DNA of 64,000 nucleotides from Arthrobacter hankyongi. Its GTDB lineage: Bacteria > Actinomycetota > Actinomycetes > Actinomycetales > Micrococcaceae. A program made the translations under genes and the position numbers. Within the stretch, counting starts at the first letter, position 1. Each line of letters starts with the position of its first letter. The notes under the pieces were generated by a model that worked only from the letters and a program-made list of their open reading frames with translations, was not told the origin of the DNA and searched no databases. The DNA lies in assembly GCF_022012395.1 (NCBI RefSeq), contig NZ_JAKLTQ010000017.1:1-64000 (forward strand). The letters run 5' to 3'. This document shows, one piece after another, positions 26,550 through 35,026 of this stretch.

Positions 26550-27250
26550 GTGTGGCTGAAACGGATATGACGACGTTCCGGTGGGGCAAGCCTCTGGTCG
26601 TCGCCATCGACGGCCCGTCCGGATCGGGCAAATCCAGTGTCAGCCGCGAAACGGCGCGCCGCCTCAAGGCCGCGTACCTGGACACCGGCGCCATGTACCG
26701 GGCGGTCACCTGGCATTGCCTGGCCACCGGCGTGGACCTGGAGGACGCTGCCGCCGTCGAAAACGCCTGCGAGGAAGTGGACCTGGGCATCAGCACCAAC
26801 CCGGACCGCCAGCAGGTGGCCGTGGGCGGCCGCGACGTGACCGAGGCGATCCGCGAACCGGAGATCTCCAAATCTGTCAGTGCCGTGGCGACCACCTTGG
26901 GCGCCCGCGCCGAACTGATCCGCCGGCAGAAGCAGATCATCGCTGACTCCGGCCGCCGGATCGTGGCCGAGGGCCGCGACATCACCACCGTGGTGGCCCC
27001 GGATGCCGAGGTGCGGATCCTGCTGACCGCCAGCGAGGAGTCCAGGCTGCGCCGCCGCGGCCTGCAGCTGGGCGGCACCCAGAGCGCCGAGGCCCTGCAG
27101 GAACAGGTGCTGGCCCGGGACGCCAAGGACTCCGCCGTCGTGAACTTCCACGAGGCCGCCGACGGCGTGTTCACGGTGGATTCCTCCGATCTTGACTTTG
27201 ATGAAACGGTCGACGCGGTGCTGGCGGTTATCCGCCGGGCCACCCGCTGA
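26546..27250 (+). CDS. cmk: Cytidylate kinase
   Basis: A 234-residue nucleoside monophosphate kinase that makes CDP or dCDP. The P-loop [10 protein letters not shown] is at residues 22-31, then [16 protein letters not shown] near 47-62, the [18 protein letters not shown]-binding region near 94-108, and [20 protein letters not shown] near 145-165. The ATG at 26546 overlaps the tyrA stop, which sets the start; the open frame extends upstream only as a tyrA shadow. It precedes der by 29 bp, the usual actinobacterial cmk-der pair. Confidence 0.95.
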   Translation: MSVAETDMTTFRWGKPLVVAIDGPSGSGKSSVSRETARRLKAAYLDTGAMYRAVTWHCLATGVDLEDAAAVENACEEVDLGISTNPDRQQVAVGGRDVTEAIREPEISKSVSAVATTLGARAELIRRQKQIIADSGRRIVAEGRDITTVVAPDAEVRILLTASEESRLRRRGLQLGGTQSAEALQEQVLARDAKDSAVVNFHEAADGVFTVDSSDLDFDETVDAVLAVIRRATR

Positions 27251-27279
27251 CCACCCCCAGCCAGAAGGGCACCCCAACC

Positions 27280-28830
27280 ATGAGCGCGAACCAATCCGGC
27301 AATCCCGGCGAGGACAACTTCGGCGACGAATACCAGCCCGAAGGCGAGGACCATATCGCCGAACACCTCGAGGAGTTCGACGACGAGGCGGCCGAGCAGC
27401 GCGCGGCCACCTTGCGCGCCGGGCTGGCCGACTACGAGCTGGACGAGGAGGACGCCGCCCTGCTCGAGGGCCGGTTCGAGGAAGCCGGCGAAGATGCCGA
27501 GCTGCAGCTGGATCCGGTGCTGGCCATTGTCGGGCGGCCGAATGTGGGCAAATCCACGTTGGTCAACCGCATCATCGGCCGGCGCGAGGCCGTGGTCGAG
27601 GACACTCCGGGTGTCACCCGGGACCGGGTGAGCTACTCGGCGACCTGGAACGGGCGGAATTTCACGCTGGTGGACACCGGCGGCTGGGAACACGATGCCA
27701 AGGGCATCCACGCCCGGGTGGCGGACCAGGCCGAGATCGCCGCGGACATGGCCGACGCCGTGCTGCTGGTCGTCGATTCCAACGTGGGCGCCACGGCCAC
27801 CGACGAGGCAGTGGTCCGGATGCTGCGGCGCAAGAAGAAGCCGGTCATCCTGGTGGCCAACAAGGTGGACGACATGGTCCAGGAGTCCGACTCGGCGGCC
27901 CTGTGGTCGCTGGGCTTCGGCCAGCCGTATCCGGTTTCCGCGCTGCACGGGCGCGGTACCGCGGACATGCTGGACGCGGTCATGGAGGTGCTGCCCGAGC
28001 ATTCTGCCTACGGCGGCATCGCCCGCACCGGCGGCCCCCGCCGGGTGGCCCTGCTGGGCCGGCCGAACGTGGGCAAGTCCTCGCTGCTGAACAAGCTGGC
28101 CGGCAGCGAGCGGGTAGTGGTGGATCCGCAGGCCGGAACCACCCGCGATCCGGTAGACGAAATGATCGAACTGGGCGGGCGCACCTGGCGTTTCGTGGAC
28201 ACCGCCGGTATCCGCCGCCGGGTGCACATGCAGCAGGGCGCGGACTTCTACGCCTCGCTGCGGACCCAGTCGGCGCTGGACAAGGCCGAGGTCGCCGTCG
28301 TTTTGCTGGCGGTTGACGAGGTGCTGGCCGAGCAGGACGTGCGCATCCTCCAGATGGCCATCGACTCCGGCCGAGCCCTGGTGCTGGCCTTCAACAAGTG
28401 GGACCTGCTCGACGACGACCGCCGGCGGTACCTGGAGCGCGAAATCGAGCAGGACCTGGCGCATGTGGACTGGGCCCCGCGGGTGAACCTCTCGGCCAAG
28501 ACCGGCTGGCACAAGGACAAGCTGGTGCCGGCCCTGGACAAGGCGCTGGAGTCGTGGGACAAGCGCATTCCCACCGGGCGCCTGAACGCCTTCCTGGGCG
28601 AGCTCGTGGCGGCGCACCCGCACCCGGTGCGCGGCGGCAAGCAGCCGCGCATCCTCTTCGGCACGCAGGCGTCCAGCCGGCCGCCGAAGTTCGTGCTGTT
28701 CACCAGCGGGTTCCTGGATCCAGGCTACCGCCGCTTCATCACCCGCCGGCTGCGCGAGACCTTCGGCTTCGAGGGGACCCCGATCGAAATCAGCATGCGC
28801 GTGCGCGAAAAACGACCGCGCAAGAAATAG
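27280..28830 (+). CDS. der: Ribosome-associated GTPase Der (EngA)
   Basis: A 516-residue protein with two tandem G domains and a KH-like domain, needed for 50S subunit maturation. The first P-loop GRPNVGKST is near 85-93, with DTPGVTRDR as G2/G3 neighbours and NKVD as G4. The second P-loop GRPNVGKSS is near 261-269, with DTAGIRRR and NKWD. The KH domain spans about 435-515 ([20 protein letters not shown]). An acidic N-terminal extension of about 75 residues is typical of actinobacterial Der. A strong terminator follows. Confidence 0.96.
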   Translation: MSANQSGNPGEDNFGDEYQPEGEDHIAEHLEEFDDEAAEQRAATLRAGLADYELDEEDAALLEGRFEEAGEDAELQLDPVLAIVGRPNVGKSTLVNRIIGRREAVVEDTPGVTRDRVSYSATWNGRNFTLVDTGGWEHDAKGIHARVADQAEIAADMADAVLLVVDSNVGATATDEAVVRMLRRKKKPVILVANKVDDMVQESDSAALWSLGFGQPYPVSALHGRGTADMLDAVMEVLPEHSAYGGIARTGGPRRVALLGRPNVGKSSLLNKLAGSERVVVDPQAGTTRDPVDEMIELGGRTWRFVDTAGIRRRVHMQQGADFYASLRTQSALDKAEVAVVLLAVDEVLAEQDVRILQMAIDSGRALVLAFNKWDLLDDDRRRYLEREIEQDLAHVDWAPRVNLSAKTGWHKDKLVPALDKALESWDKRIPTGRLNAFLGELVAAHPHPVRGGKQPRILFGTQASSRPPKFVLFTSGFLDPGYRRFITRRLRETFGFEGTPIEISMRVREKRPRKK

Positions 28831-28869
28831 CCGCGCAGGAAGCAGCCGAAGGGCAAAACCCGGACACAC

Positions 28870-28917
28870 CCGATGGGCGGGCCGATTTTCGAATCGGCCC
28901 GCCCATCGGCTATTGTT
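28870..28917 (+). terminator. Terminator after der
   Basis: A perfect 18-bp stem (28870-28887 with 28892-28909) closes a TTCG tetraloop, one of the most stable RNA loops, and is followed by CTATTGTT. It ends the scpA-to-der run. Confidence 0.93.
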
Positions 28918-28963
28918 ATCTAGTTGCTTCGGACGGCCCAAGGGCCGTGACGGGCAATGGTTT

Positions 28964-29037
28964 CGGGTTGTGGCGCAGCTTGGTAGCGCACCTGACTGGG
29001 GGTCAGGGGGTCGCAGGTTCAAATCCTGTCAACCCGA
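28964..29037 (+). tRNA. tRNA-Pro(GGG)
   Basis: A 74-nt cloverleaf. Acceptor CGGGTTG pairs with CAACCCG and is followed by discriminator A. The anticodon stem CCTGA/TCAGG encloses CTGGGGG, giving anticodon GGG (proline). The T arm has GGTTCAAAT. The CCA end is not encoded. Confidence 0.97.
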
Positions 29038-29145
29038 CAAAGAGAAGGGCCGTCGACGAGTAGAAATACTGGTTGGCGGCCTTTAGCCGTTTCCAGACGA
29101 TGTGTGCGGCCGCCGCAGTCCACACCTCACCTCTCCCCACTCATT

Positions 29146-29199
29146 TTGGGCGGGATAGATGCAGTAATGCGGCCGGATAACAGCATCTATCCCGCCCAA
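29146..29199. repeat. 17-bp perfect inverted repeat between tRNA-Pro and efflux gene
   Basis: TTGGGCGGGATAGATGC (29146-29162) and GCATCTATCCCGCCCAA (29183-29199) are perfect arms around a 20-base spacer. Weaker pairing of the flanking C-rich and G-rich runs extends it. It is not followed by a T-tract. The rest of the 29038-29324 intergenic region shows no gene and no tRNA 3'-end duplication. Confidence 0.8.
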
Positions 29200-29324
29200 G
29201 TTCACGGGGGAGGGGGCCGGGGGTGGGGCGCCGGCTGGCCCTCCAGGTCATCCCAAGGGGATGAGGCACACCGAAGCGGATCGGACAAGACTTCATCAGG
29301 CGGAACTTTTGTCTGGAGGTCTCC

Positions 29325-30926
29325 ATGTCGAGAGGTGAAGCGCAAGGCGACGTGCTGCGCGAGGCCCCGGCGCGGGCCCCGCTCGTTCTAGCGTCCCTGA
29401 TCATCGTCGCCGGCGTAGCCAACCTGAACCTATCCGTGGCCAACGTCGCCCTGCCCTCGATCGGGAAGGCGTTCGACTCTTCGCAGACCACGCTCAACCT
29501 GATCGCGGTCGGCTACTCCCTGGGGCTCGCGGCGTCGGTGCTCTACTTCGGCGCGGTCGGCGACCGGTACGGGCGCAAGCTGCTGCTGCTCCTGGGCATC
29601 CTGCTCTCCGTGCCCGCCTGCCTGCTCGCGGCGTACGCCTGGGACGACAGCGTGCTGGTGCTGGCACGCATCCTCGGCGGCCTGTCGGCCGGCATGGCCT
29701 ATCCCACCACTCTGGCGCTGATCACCGCCCTGTGGGCGGGGCCGCCGCGGACGAAATCCATCGCGTTGTGGTCGGCGCTCGGCGGGGCCATATCGGCGCT
29801 CGGGCCGCTGACCGCCGGTGCCCTGCTGGAACACTTCTGGTGGGGGTCGGTGTTCCTGGTGACGCTGCCGCTGGCCGTGGTGGCACTCATCATGGCGTGG
29901 TTGTTCGTTCCCGCCCACGTCAACGAGTCGACCGAGCCGGTGGACAACCTCGGCGGCATCCTCTCGGTGGTGCTCGTCGCGGGCCTGGTCCTGGCCATCA
30001 ACTTCGCTCCGGTGCCCGGCAAGGGGACCTTGGTGCTGGGGCTGGCGTTGATTGCGCTCGCGGCGACGCTGGCGTTCGTCCTCCGCCAGCGGCGCGCACC
30101 CAACCCGTTGTACGACTTGCACATCGCAGGCCGCCGTACCTTCTGGGTGGCTGCCTGCGCCGGCATCATCGTGTTCGGTTCGCTGATGGGGTCCGCCTTC
30201 ATTTCGCAGCAGTACCTCCAAAACGTGCTGGGCTATTCCACGGTCGAGGCCGGCGCCGCGTTCCTGCCGGCCGTCCTGTTCATGGTGCTCGTGGCCCCCC
30301 GCTCGGCCAAGCTGGTGGAGTCCCACGGCGCCCGGACGACACTGCTCATCGGCTACGTGTTCCTGTTCCTCGCCTTCCTCGCGATGCTCCTGCTCTGGCA
30401 GGAGGACAGCAGCTACTGGGAGGTCGGGATCGCGTACGCCCTGATCGGTATCGGGGTCGGCTTCGCCGGAACCCCGGCGTCGCACTCGTTGACTGGTTCC
30501 GTACCGGTCCGCCGCGCGGGCATGGCGTCCGGTACTGCGGACCTCCAACGCGACCTCGGTGGGGCGATCATGCAGTCGATCCTCGGCGCCCTGCTCACCG
30601 CCGGTTATGCTTCGGCGTTCTTCGCCACCATCGCGGCCTCGCCCGACGCCGACCAGGTGTCCGCCAACGTACAGGCCGAGCTGACTAAGTCGTTCGCATC
30701 GGCCGAGGTGACCGCGCAGCAGTATCCGCAGTACGCCGACCAGATCATCGCCGCGGCGAAGGCTTCATTCCTGGCGGGCGACGACTGGGCCTATCTGGCG
30801 GGCCTCATCGCGATCGTGCTGGGTGCTCTGCTCGTCTTCTTTATGTTCCCGCGCCGTGACGTCGAGCAGGAGCTCCTGCGCCGCTACCACGCGGAGGATG
30901 CAGGTTCCGCCGCCACCGGGACCTAG
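29325..30926 (+). CDS. MFS drug efflux transporter, DHA2 (EmrB/QacA-like) family
   Basis: A 533-residue membrane protein with about 14 hydrophobic helices, the number of the DHA2 family of proton-coupled drug exporters. Motif A GDRYGRKLLLLLGI follows helix 2 near residue 79, and the helix-1 motif NLSVANVALPSIGKAF near 35-50 is typical of the family. A periplasmic or cytosolic loop near 430-480 is hydrophilic (EVTAQQYPQYADQIIAA). The ATG at 29325 has TGGAGG 5-10 bases upstream. It stands alone between the tRNA and a convergent gene, with no adjacent TetR or MarR regulator, so the substrate is unknown. Confidence 0.92.
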   Translation: MSRGEAQGDVLREAPARAPLVLASLIIVAGVANLNLSVANVALPSIGKAFDSSQTTLNLIAVGYSLGLAASVLYFGAVGDRYGRKLLLLLGILLSVPACLLAAYAWDDSVLVLARILGGLSAGMAYPTTLALITALWAGPPRTKSIALWSALGGAISALGPLTAGALLEHFWWGSVFLVTLPLAVVALIMAWLFVPAHVNESTEPVDNLGGILSVVLVAGLVLAINFAPVPGKGTLVLGLALIALAATLAFVLRQRRAPNPLYDLHIAGRRTFWVAACAGIIVFGSLMGSAFISQQYLQNVLGYSTVEAGAAFLPAVLFMVLVAPRSAKLVESHGARTTLLIGYVFLFLAFLAMLLLWQEDSSYWEVGIAYALIGIGVGFAGTPASHSLTGSVPVRRAGMASGTADLQRDLGGAIMQSILGALLTAGYASAFFATIAASPDADQVSANVQAELTKSFASAEVTAQQYPQYADQIIAAAKASFLAGDDWAYLAGLIAIVLGALLVFFMFPRRDVEQELLRRYHAEDAGSAATGT

Positions 30927-30951
30927 GCCGGATCCGGAGACTGGGCCGACG

Positions 30952-30984
30952 GCGAAGGGGCCGGCACAGGGCCGGTCGCTTCGC
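30952..30984. terminator. Weak hairpin between convergent genes
   Basis: GCGAAG (30952-30957) pairs with CTTCGC (30979-30984) around an inner GC-rich segment with CCGG boxes. It lies between the convergent efflux and amidotransferase genes and may terminate both; there is no T-tract. Confidence 0.4.
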
Positions 30985-30995
30985 GGGATAACGGA

Positions 30996-31826
30996 TTAGG
31001 GAGCTGCGGGCTTGAACGGTTGCAGCTCTTCCTCGCCGCCCCTCACCGTGATGCAGCTGGACTCCGGCACCTCCTGCCAGGCTCCGTGAAGATCCCCCAG
31101 GGGTTCGGAAACCACCAGCCGGGTATCGTCGGAAAGCCCGTGCAGGAGCGGGTAGTCCGGGTATTGTGCGCGCAGCGTGGAGATATCGGTGCTGTGGAAG
31201 AGTGTCCGGGACTGGCCTTCGCTGGAGTAGCGCACGGCCCAAGTGGCGTTGCCGTCGGTCGTTGCCACCGTCATCTGGATCGGGTGTTCGACGCCGTGGC
31301 GCCGTCCGGTTTCTTCGATGAGTCCGACGGCGGCTGCGATCGCTGCCGGCGGGTCCTGTTCCAAGCCGAAGGTCAGCGCCAGGTAGAAGAACACCTCGGA
31401 GTCTGTCGAGCCCTCGATCCCGGGGTAGAGCTCGGGAGCGACGGCGAAGACCAGATCGCGCTTGACCGTGGCGAAATCCCTGATCAGTCCGTTGTGCATC
31501 CACAGCCAGTTGCCATGGCGGAACGGGTGGCAGTTCGTCTGCTGGACCGCCGAACCGGTGGAGGCACGGATGTGCGCGAAGACCCGGCCGGACCTTGCGT
31601 GCGAGGCGAGTTCGTGCAAGTTGCGGTCGTTCCAGGCCGGCTCCGTGCTGTGGAACATGCCGGGCTCGGCCAACGCTCCGTACCAGCCGACGCCGAAGCC
31701 GTCCCCGTTGGTGGTTTCGGCGCCCATCCGGGAATGCTTGCTTTGAATGACAAGCGAATTGGTGGGTTTATAGAGGAGGTCGCCCACACTCACTGGTGAG
31801 CCGGAATATGCGAGCCAGCGGCACAT
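30996..31826 (-). CDS. Class II glutamine amidotransferase (EgtC/YafJ-like)
   Basis: A 276-residue Ntn-type amidotransferase. The protein begins MCRWLAYSG, so removal of Met exposes the catalytic Cys2. Further motifs are NGDGFGVGWYG near 40-50, FAHIRASTGSAVQQTNCHPF near 83-102, WMHNGLIRDF near 108-117 and GSTDSEVFFYLAL near 139-151. The family includes EgtC of ergothioneine synthesis and YafJ-type proteins. No egtB or egtD gene is in the window, so I would not call it EgtC. It is 49 bp from the membrane-protein gene on the same strand. Confidence 0.85.
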   Translation of the reverse strand: MCRWLAYSGSPVSVGDLLYKPTNSLVIQSKHSRMGAETTNGDGFGVGWYGALAEPGMFHSTEPAWNDRNLHELASHARSGRVFAHIRASTGSAVQQTNCHPFRHGNWLWMHNGLIRDFATVKRDLVFAVAPELYPGIEGSTDSEVFFYLALTFGLEQDPPAAIAAAVGLIEETGRRHGVEHPIQMTVATTDGNATWAVRYSSEGQSRTLFHSTDISTLRAQYPDYPLLHGLSDDTRLVVSEPLGDLHGAWQEVPESSCITVRGGEEELQPFKPAAP

Positions 31827-31875
31827 GTTATCGTCCCTTCCGAAGCGATTGCACCATGCCAGGGCAGACGGCGGA

Positions 31876-32421
31876 TCATCCCCGCCGGATGATCTTCCGG
31901 CCGGCTCGCTCCAAGGTTCTGCCGCGGCGCCATGCTGTCCACAACACTACGGTTGCCGTGAACATCAGGGCAGCTGCGATGGCCGAATACAGTGTCCACG
32001 TGGTGAACCAGGCCGCCTGGACGCCCAAGATCCGGCGGGCCTGATAGGCGCTGCCGGAGGGGCCGGCGGCGATGCCTGCAGTCAGCAGGTTCGGTGCGGC
32101 CAGCACCAGTGCTGCGGCAAGGATCGCTGCCTTCCACGCCCCGCCGAGGCGGTCGCCGCGGGCCCGCCACGCCAGCAGGAGGGGGAGCAAGGTAAAGGTG
32201 AAGCCGTAGCACATGCCCGCCAGGATGCTGCCGCCAGGGTCCCCGCCTATCTGATCCCCGCCCACCTGGCTGCCGATCAGGGTGGCCCACCACACCGGCA
32301 GCGGCGTGGATATAGCGGCACCGGCAAGCATCACGGGCACCAGCAGCAGGGCCGCCGGCGCCGCCCGGGTCTGCCACGGGACCTTGGGGCGGTCCTCGGT
32401 GAAGCCCGCTTCGAAGCCCAT
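31876..32421 (-). CDS. Hypothetical four-helix membrane protein
   Basis: I do not recognise this 181-residue protein. It has four hydrophobic segments: about 22-45 (AAPAALLLVPVMLAGAA), 65-84 (GSILAGMCYGFTFTLLPLLL), 95-118 (AAILAAALVLAAPNLLTAG) and 133-160 (AAWFTTWTLYSAIAAALMFT). The C-terminal RRGRTLERAGRKIIRRG is strongly basic and presumably cytosolic. It shares a strand with the amidotransferase gene 49 bp downstream and may be co-transcribed with it. The Met start at 32421 is unsupported by an obvious ribosome site. Confidence 0.6.
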   Translation of the reverse strand: MGFEAGFTEDRPKVPWQTRAAPAALLLVPVMLAGAAISTPLPVWWATLIGSQVGGDQIGGDPGGSILAGMCYGFTFTLLPLLLAWRARGDRLGGAWKAAILAAALVLAAPNLLTAGIAAGPSGSAYQARRILGVQAAWFTTWTLYSAIAAALMFTATVVLWTAWRRGRTLERAGRKIIRRG

Positions 32422-32465
32422 ACCGCCATGATGGCAGATGTGGGCGGCTGGGACGGCGGTATGCC

Positions 32466-32471
32466 TATACT
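32466..32471 (+). promoter_or_regulatory. -10 element upstream of gcvH
   Basis: TATACT is a near-consensus -10 located 74 bases before the gcvH ATG, so the predicted leader is about 70 nt. No glycine-riboswitch core was recognised in it. Confidence 0.5.
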
Positions 32472-32545
32472 TTCAGCGGTGGTGCGGACCTTTGCCGCCA
32501 CCGAGCAGCATCAGCTCAGAAATAACGGCGCGAGAAAGGCATCAG

Positions 32546-32932
32546 ATGAGCAACGTCCCCGCAGATCTGCACTACACCGCCGAACATGAATGGGTAGCGC
32601 CCACGGACGATGATGGCGTGGTGCGTGTGGGCATCACCGATTTTGCCCAGGACGCGTTGGGCGACGTGGTCTACGTGCAGCTGCCCGAGAACGGTGCCAG
32701 TATCGTGGCCAACGATGTCGTCGGTGAGGTCGAGTCCACCAAGAGCGTCAGCGACATCTACGCCCCGGTAAGCGGGGAAGTGGTGACCCGCAACGAGGCC
32801 CTGGACACGGATCCGGCGCTGATCAACTCCGATCCCTACGGGGATGGCTGGCTGGTCGAAATCCGGCTGGCGGAAGCGGACGCGGTCGATTCGCTGCTCA
32901 GTGCCTCCGAGTACGAACAGCAGGTAGGCTAG
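32546..32932 (+). CDS. gcvH: Glycine cleavage system H protein
   Basis: A 128-residue lipoyl carrier that shuttles the aminomethyl group between P, T and L proteins of the glycine cleavage system. It has the family opening YTAEHEWV near 10-17, and the lipoylated Lys66 in GEVESTKSVSDIYAPVSG. The start ATG at 32546 follows GAGAAAGG. No other gcv gene is nearby; instead it heads the FHA-MerR-DUF151-MerR block, exactly as in M. tuberculosis (Rv1826-Rv1830). Confidence 0.95.
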   Translation: MSNVPADLHYTAEHEWVAPTDDDGVVRVGITDFAQDALGDVVYVQLPENGASIVANDVVGEVESTKSVSDIYAPVSGEVVTRNEALDTDPALINSDPYGDGWLVEIRLAEADAVDSLLSASEYEQQVG

Positions 32933-32972
32933 AGCTACCGGGGCCGTTATTAGCCAGCCGTAAACAACTAAT

Positions 32973-33004
32973 GGCCACCCGGTCCGGGCCGGGTGGCCGC
33001 TTTC
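32973..33004 (+). terminator. Hairpin between gcvH and the FHA gene
   Basis: A perfect 10-bp stem (GGCCACCCGG at 32973-32982 with 32989-32998) closes a 6-base loop and is followed by GCTTTC. It probably causes partial or full termination before the FHA gene, whose own ribosome site AGGGGAGGA follows. Confidence 0.6.
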
Positions 33005-33032
33005 GACGCTATTCCTAGGGGAGGACATTTTG

Positions 33033-33509
33033 ATGGTGGGGCCAGAGCATAATGCAGCAGGCGGCAAAGACGCGGCCGCTTCGGAGCCTGTGCCGGAGAC
33101 CACTTCCATCAGTATGCCGCCGCGGACGGCGGCCCCTGCCCGAAAGCCGCAGCTGTCCGCGGAAGAGGAAGCCGCCGTCGACGCGTTGCCGGCAGGTTCC
33201 GCGCTGCTGATCGCGCACAGCGGACCGAACATGGGCGCCCGGTTCCTGCTGGACCAGGATGTCACCACCGCCGGCCGCCATCCGGAGGCAGATGTCTTCC
33301 TGGACGATGTCACGGTTTCGCGCAAGCACGCCGAATTCCGCCGCAATGCTGAGGGCTTCATGGTGGTGGATTCGGGCAGCCTGAACGGCACCTACGTCAA
33401 CAACGACCGGGTGGACAGCCTGCAACTGCGCACCGGCAACGAGGTCCAGATCGGCAAGTTCCGCCTGACCTACTACGCGGGCGCTGCCGTCCCCAAGGGG
33501 CAGGACTAG
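33033..33509 (+). CDS. FHA-domain protein, GarA/OdhI-like
   Basis: A 158-residue forkhead-associated protein. The N-terminus carries ETTS at residues 22-25, the motif in which GarA (mycobacteria) and OdhI (corynebacteria) are phosphorylated by Ser/Thr kinases. The FHA domain runs about 57-145 with Arg82 (TAGRHPEADVFL), Ser96/His99 (VSRKHAEF) and the SLNGTYVN loop at 116-123. By family, the unphosphorylated form inhibits 2-oxoglutarate dehydrogenase and alters glutamate metabolism; phosphorylation relieves it by self-binding. The gcvH-FHA-MerR order is that of Rv1826-Rv1828. The start ATG has AGGGGAGGAC upstream. Confidence 0.9.
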   Translation: MVGPEHNAAGGKDAAASEPVPETTSISMPPRTAAPARKPQLSAEEEAAVDALPAGSALLIAHSGPNMGARFLLDQDVTTAGRHPEADVFLDDVTVSRKHAEFRRNAEGFMVVDSGSLNGTYVNNDRVDSLQLRTGNEVQIGKFRLTYYAGAAVPKGQD

Positions 33510-33512
33510 GCA

Positions 33513-34262
33513 GTGCCTGCCTCGCAGCCGGCTCGGCGTGCGCTGGGCACCGGACGGGATTCCCATCGGAACGGAGTCCTGAATATTGGGGAGGTCCTGC
33601 AGCAGCTCAGCGGGGATTTTCCGCAGATCAGCGCGTCGAAAATCAGGTTCCTCGAGGAGAAGGGCCTGATTTCGCCGCAGCGTACGCCCGCCGGCTATCG
33701 CAAGTACACCGACCTGGACGTCGAGCGGCTGCGCTTCGTCCTGGCCCTGCAGCGGGACCAGTATCTGCCGCTGAAGGTGATTAAGGACTACCTGGACGCC
33801 ATCGACCGGGGCGAACGGCCCGAGGCCCTGCCTGGCGGCATGGCACTGACTCCCCGCGTGGTCTCGGAGCAACTGTCCCGGGAGCTCGCCGACCGGGGCC
33901 GGGCCCTGAGCCTGGCCGAACTGGGCGCGAAGGCGGGTGCCGGCCAGGAGCTGATGGCGGACCTGCTCGGCTACGGCCTGTTGCACCAGCAGGAGTCCGG
34001 CTACGACGAGCACGCGCTCGGTGTGGTCAAGGCCTGCGTCGAACTGCAGGCGCATGGCATCGAACCCCGCCACCTGCGCAGCTTCCGGGCTGCGGCGGAC
34101 CGGCAGATGGACCTGGTCGAGGGCGCAGTGGCACCGCTGGCGTCCCGCCGGGACGTGGCCTCCAAGGCCCGTGCGGCCGAGACAGCAAAGGAAATCAGCG
34201 GACTGTGCCTGAGGCTGCACAGTGCCTTGGTGAACGGCGATATTGCCAGGTTGGACCGCTGA
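33513..34262 (+). CDS. MerR-family regulator (Rv1828-like)
   Basis: A 249-residue MerR-type regulator. The winged helix lies at about residues 24-92: LNIGEVLQQL, KIRFLEEKGLISPQRTPAGYR and YTDLDVERLRFVLALQR. The long C-terminal part is helical and lacks the cysteine cluster of metal-sensing members, so the effector is unknown. The GTG start lies 3 bases after the FHA stop. Position and length fit the gene that follows garA in mycobacteria. Confidence 0.88.
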   Translation: MPASQPARRALGTGRDSHRNGVLNIGEVLQQLSGDFPQISASKIRFLEEKGLISPQRTPAGYRKYTDLDVERLRFVLALQRDQYLPLKVIKDYLDAIDRGERPEALPGGMALTPRVVSEQLSRELADRGRALSLAELGAKAGAGQELMADLLGYGLLHQQESGYDEHALGVVKACVELQAHGIEPRHLRSFRAAADRQMDLVEGAVAPLASRRDVASKARAAETAKEISGLCLRLHSALVNGDIARLDR

Positions 34263-34273
34263 TCGGAGGAGCC

Positions 34274-34783
34274 ATGCTCGAAGTCGAGGTTGTGGGAGTG
34301 CGGATCGAACTGCCTTCCAACCAGCCGCTGGTCCTGTTGAAGGAAAAGGACGGCGAACGCCACATCCCGATCTGGATCGGAGCCCCGGAGGCCAGTGCCA
34401 TCGCCTTTGCCCAGCAGGGCATCACGCCGCCGCGGCCCATGACGCATGATCTGCTGGTCGATGTGGTCCGTGAGCTTGGCCGGGCCGTCACCGAGGTGCG
34501 GTTGGTGGCCGTGCGGGACACCGTGTTCTATGCCGAACTGGTGTTCGACGGCGGCAATACCGTCAGCTCGCGGGCTTCGGATGCGCTGGCGGTCGCCCTG
34601 CGTGTGCCCTGCCCGATCTACTGCGCCGAGGAAGTCATGGAAGACGCCGGCGTCAAGATCGCCGAGGCGGTCGACGACGACGAGGATGGCAGTGGCGAGG
34701 GCGAGAACGAGAACGAGGAAAAACAGCTGCGCCAGTTCCGTGAATTCCTGGCCGACGTCGAACCGGAGGATTTCGAGAAGTAG
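34274..34783 (+). CDS. Bifunctional nuclease domain (DUF151) protein
   Basis: A 169-residue protein with the DUF151 fold: MLEVEVVGVRIELPSNQPLVLL, RHIPIWIGAPEASAIAFAQQG near 32-52 and SSRASDALAVALRVPCPIY near 96-114. Members have been reported with RNase and DNase activity in plants and may act in stress responses; the bacterial role is unsettled. The C-terminal 35 residues are very acidic (DDDEDGSGEGENENEE). The ATG at 34274 has GGAGGA 4-9 bases upstream. It lies between two MerR genes, as in M. tuberculosis Rv1829. Confidence 0.9.
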   Translation: MLEVEVVGVRIELPSNQPLVLLKEKDGERHIPIWIGAPEASAIAFAQQGITPPRPMTHDLLVDVVRELGRAVTEVRLVAVRDTVFYAELVFDGGNTVSSRASDALAVALRVPCPIYCAEEVMEDAGVKIAEAVDDDEDGSGEGENENEEKQLRQFREFLADVEPEDFEK

Positions 34784-34882
34784 CGGCTCGAAATTTCCCG
34801 GTTTCCGCGGTTGTCAAGGCCCCGGGTGCGCTTCCCGGCCGACACACCGCGCGACACGCCGCAGCTGAAAGTCCCAGCGTCT

Positions 34883-34911
34883 TTGACCGCGGGCCCCCGC
34901 CGTTCTAACGT
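34883..34911 (+). promoter_or_regulatory. Promoter upstream of the second MerR gene
   Basis: TTGACC (34883-34888), a 17-bp spacer and TAACGT (34906-34911) form a good promoter. The spacer holds the GC-rich inverted repeat GCGGGCCCCCGC. The predicted leader to the GTG at 35027 is about 105 nt. Confidence 0.55.
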
Positions 34912-35026
34912 CGAAGAATACAGTTCCCGTTGCACCGGCAGTCATCTGAGAGCACACTTAGTTCAAACCGTGTTGATGCAGGCGGTGCTGACTTACCCGG
35001 GGGGAACTTCTACAAGGAGGGTTCAC

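Noticed and set aside
28964-29324. Genomic island inserted at tRNA-Pro
   Set aside because: I found no second copy of the tRNA 3' end downstream, and no integrase adjoins it. The flanking genes look ordinary.
30996-31826. Ergothioneine gene egtC
   Set aside because: The fold fits, but no egtA, egtB, egtD or egtE gene lies nearby, so the broader amidotransferase label is safer.
32472-32545. Glycine riboswitch upstream of gcvH
   Set aside because: The predicted leader is only about 70 nt and none of the conserved aptamer core was recognisable.
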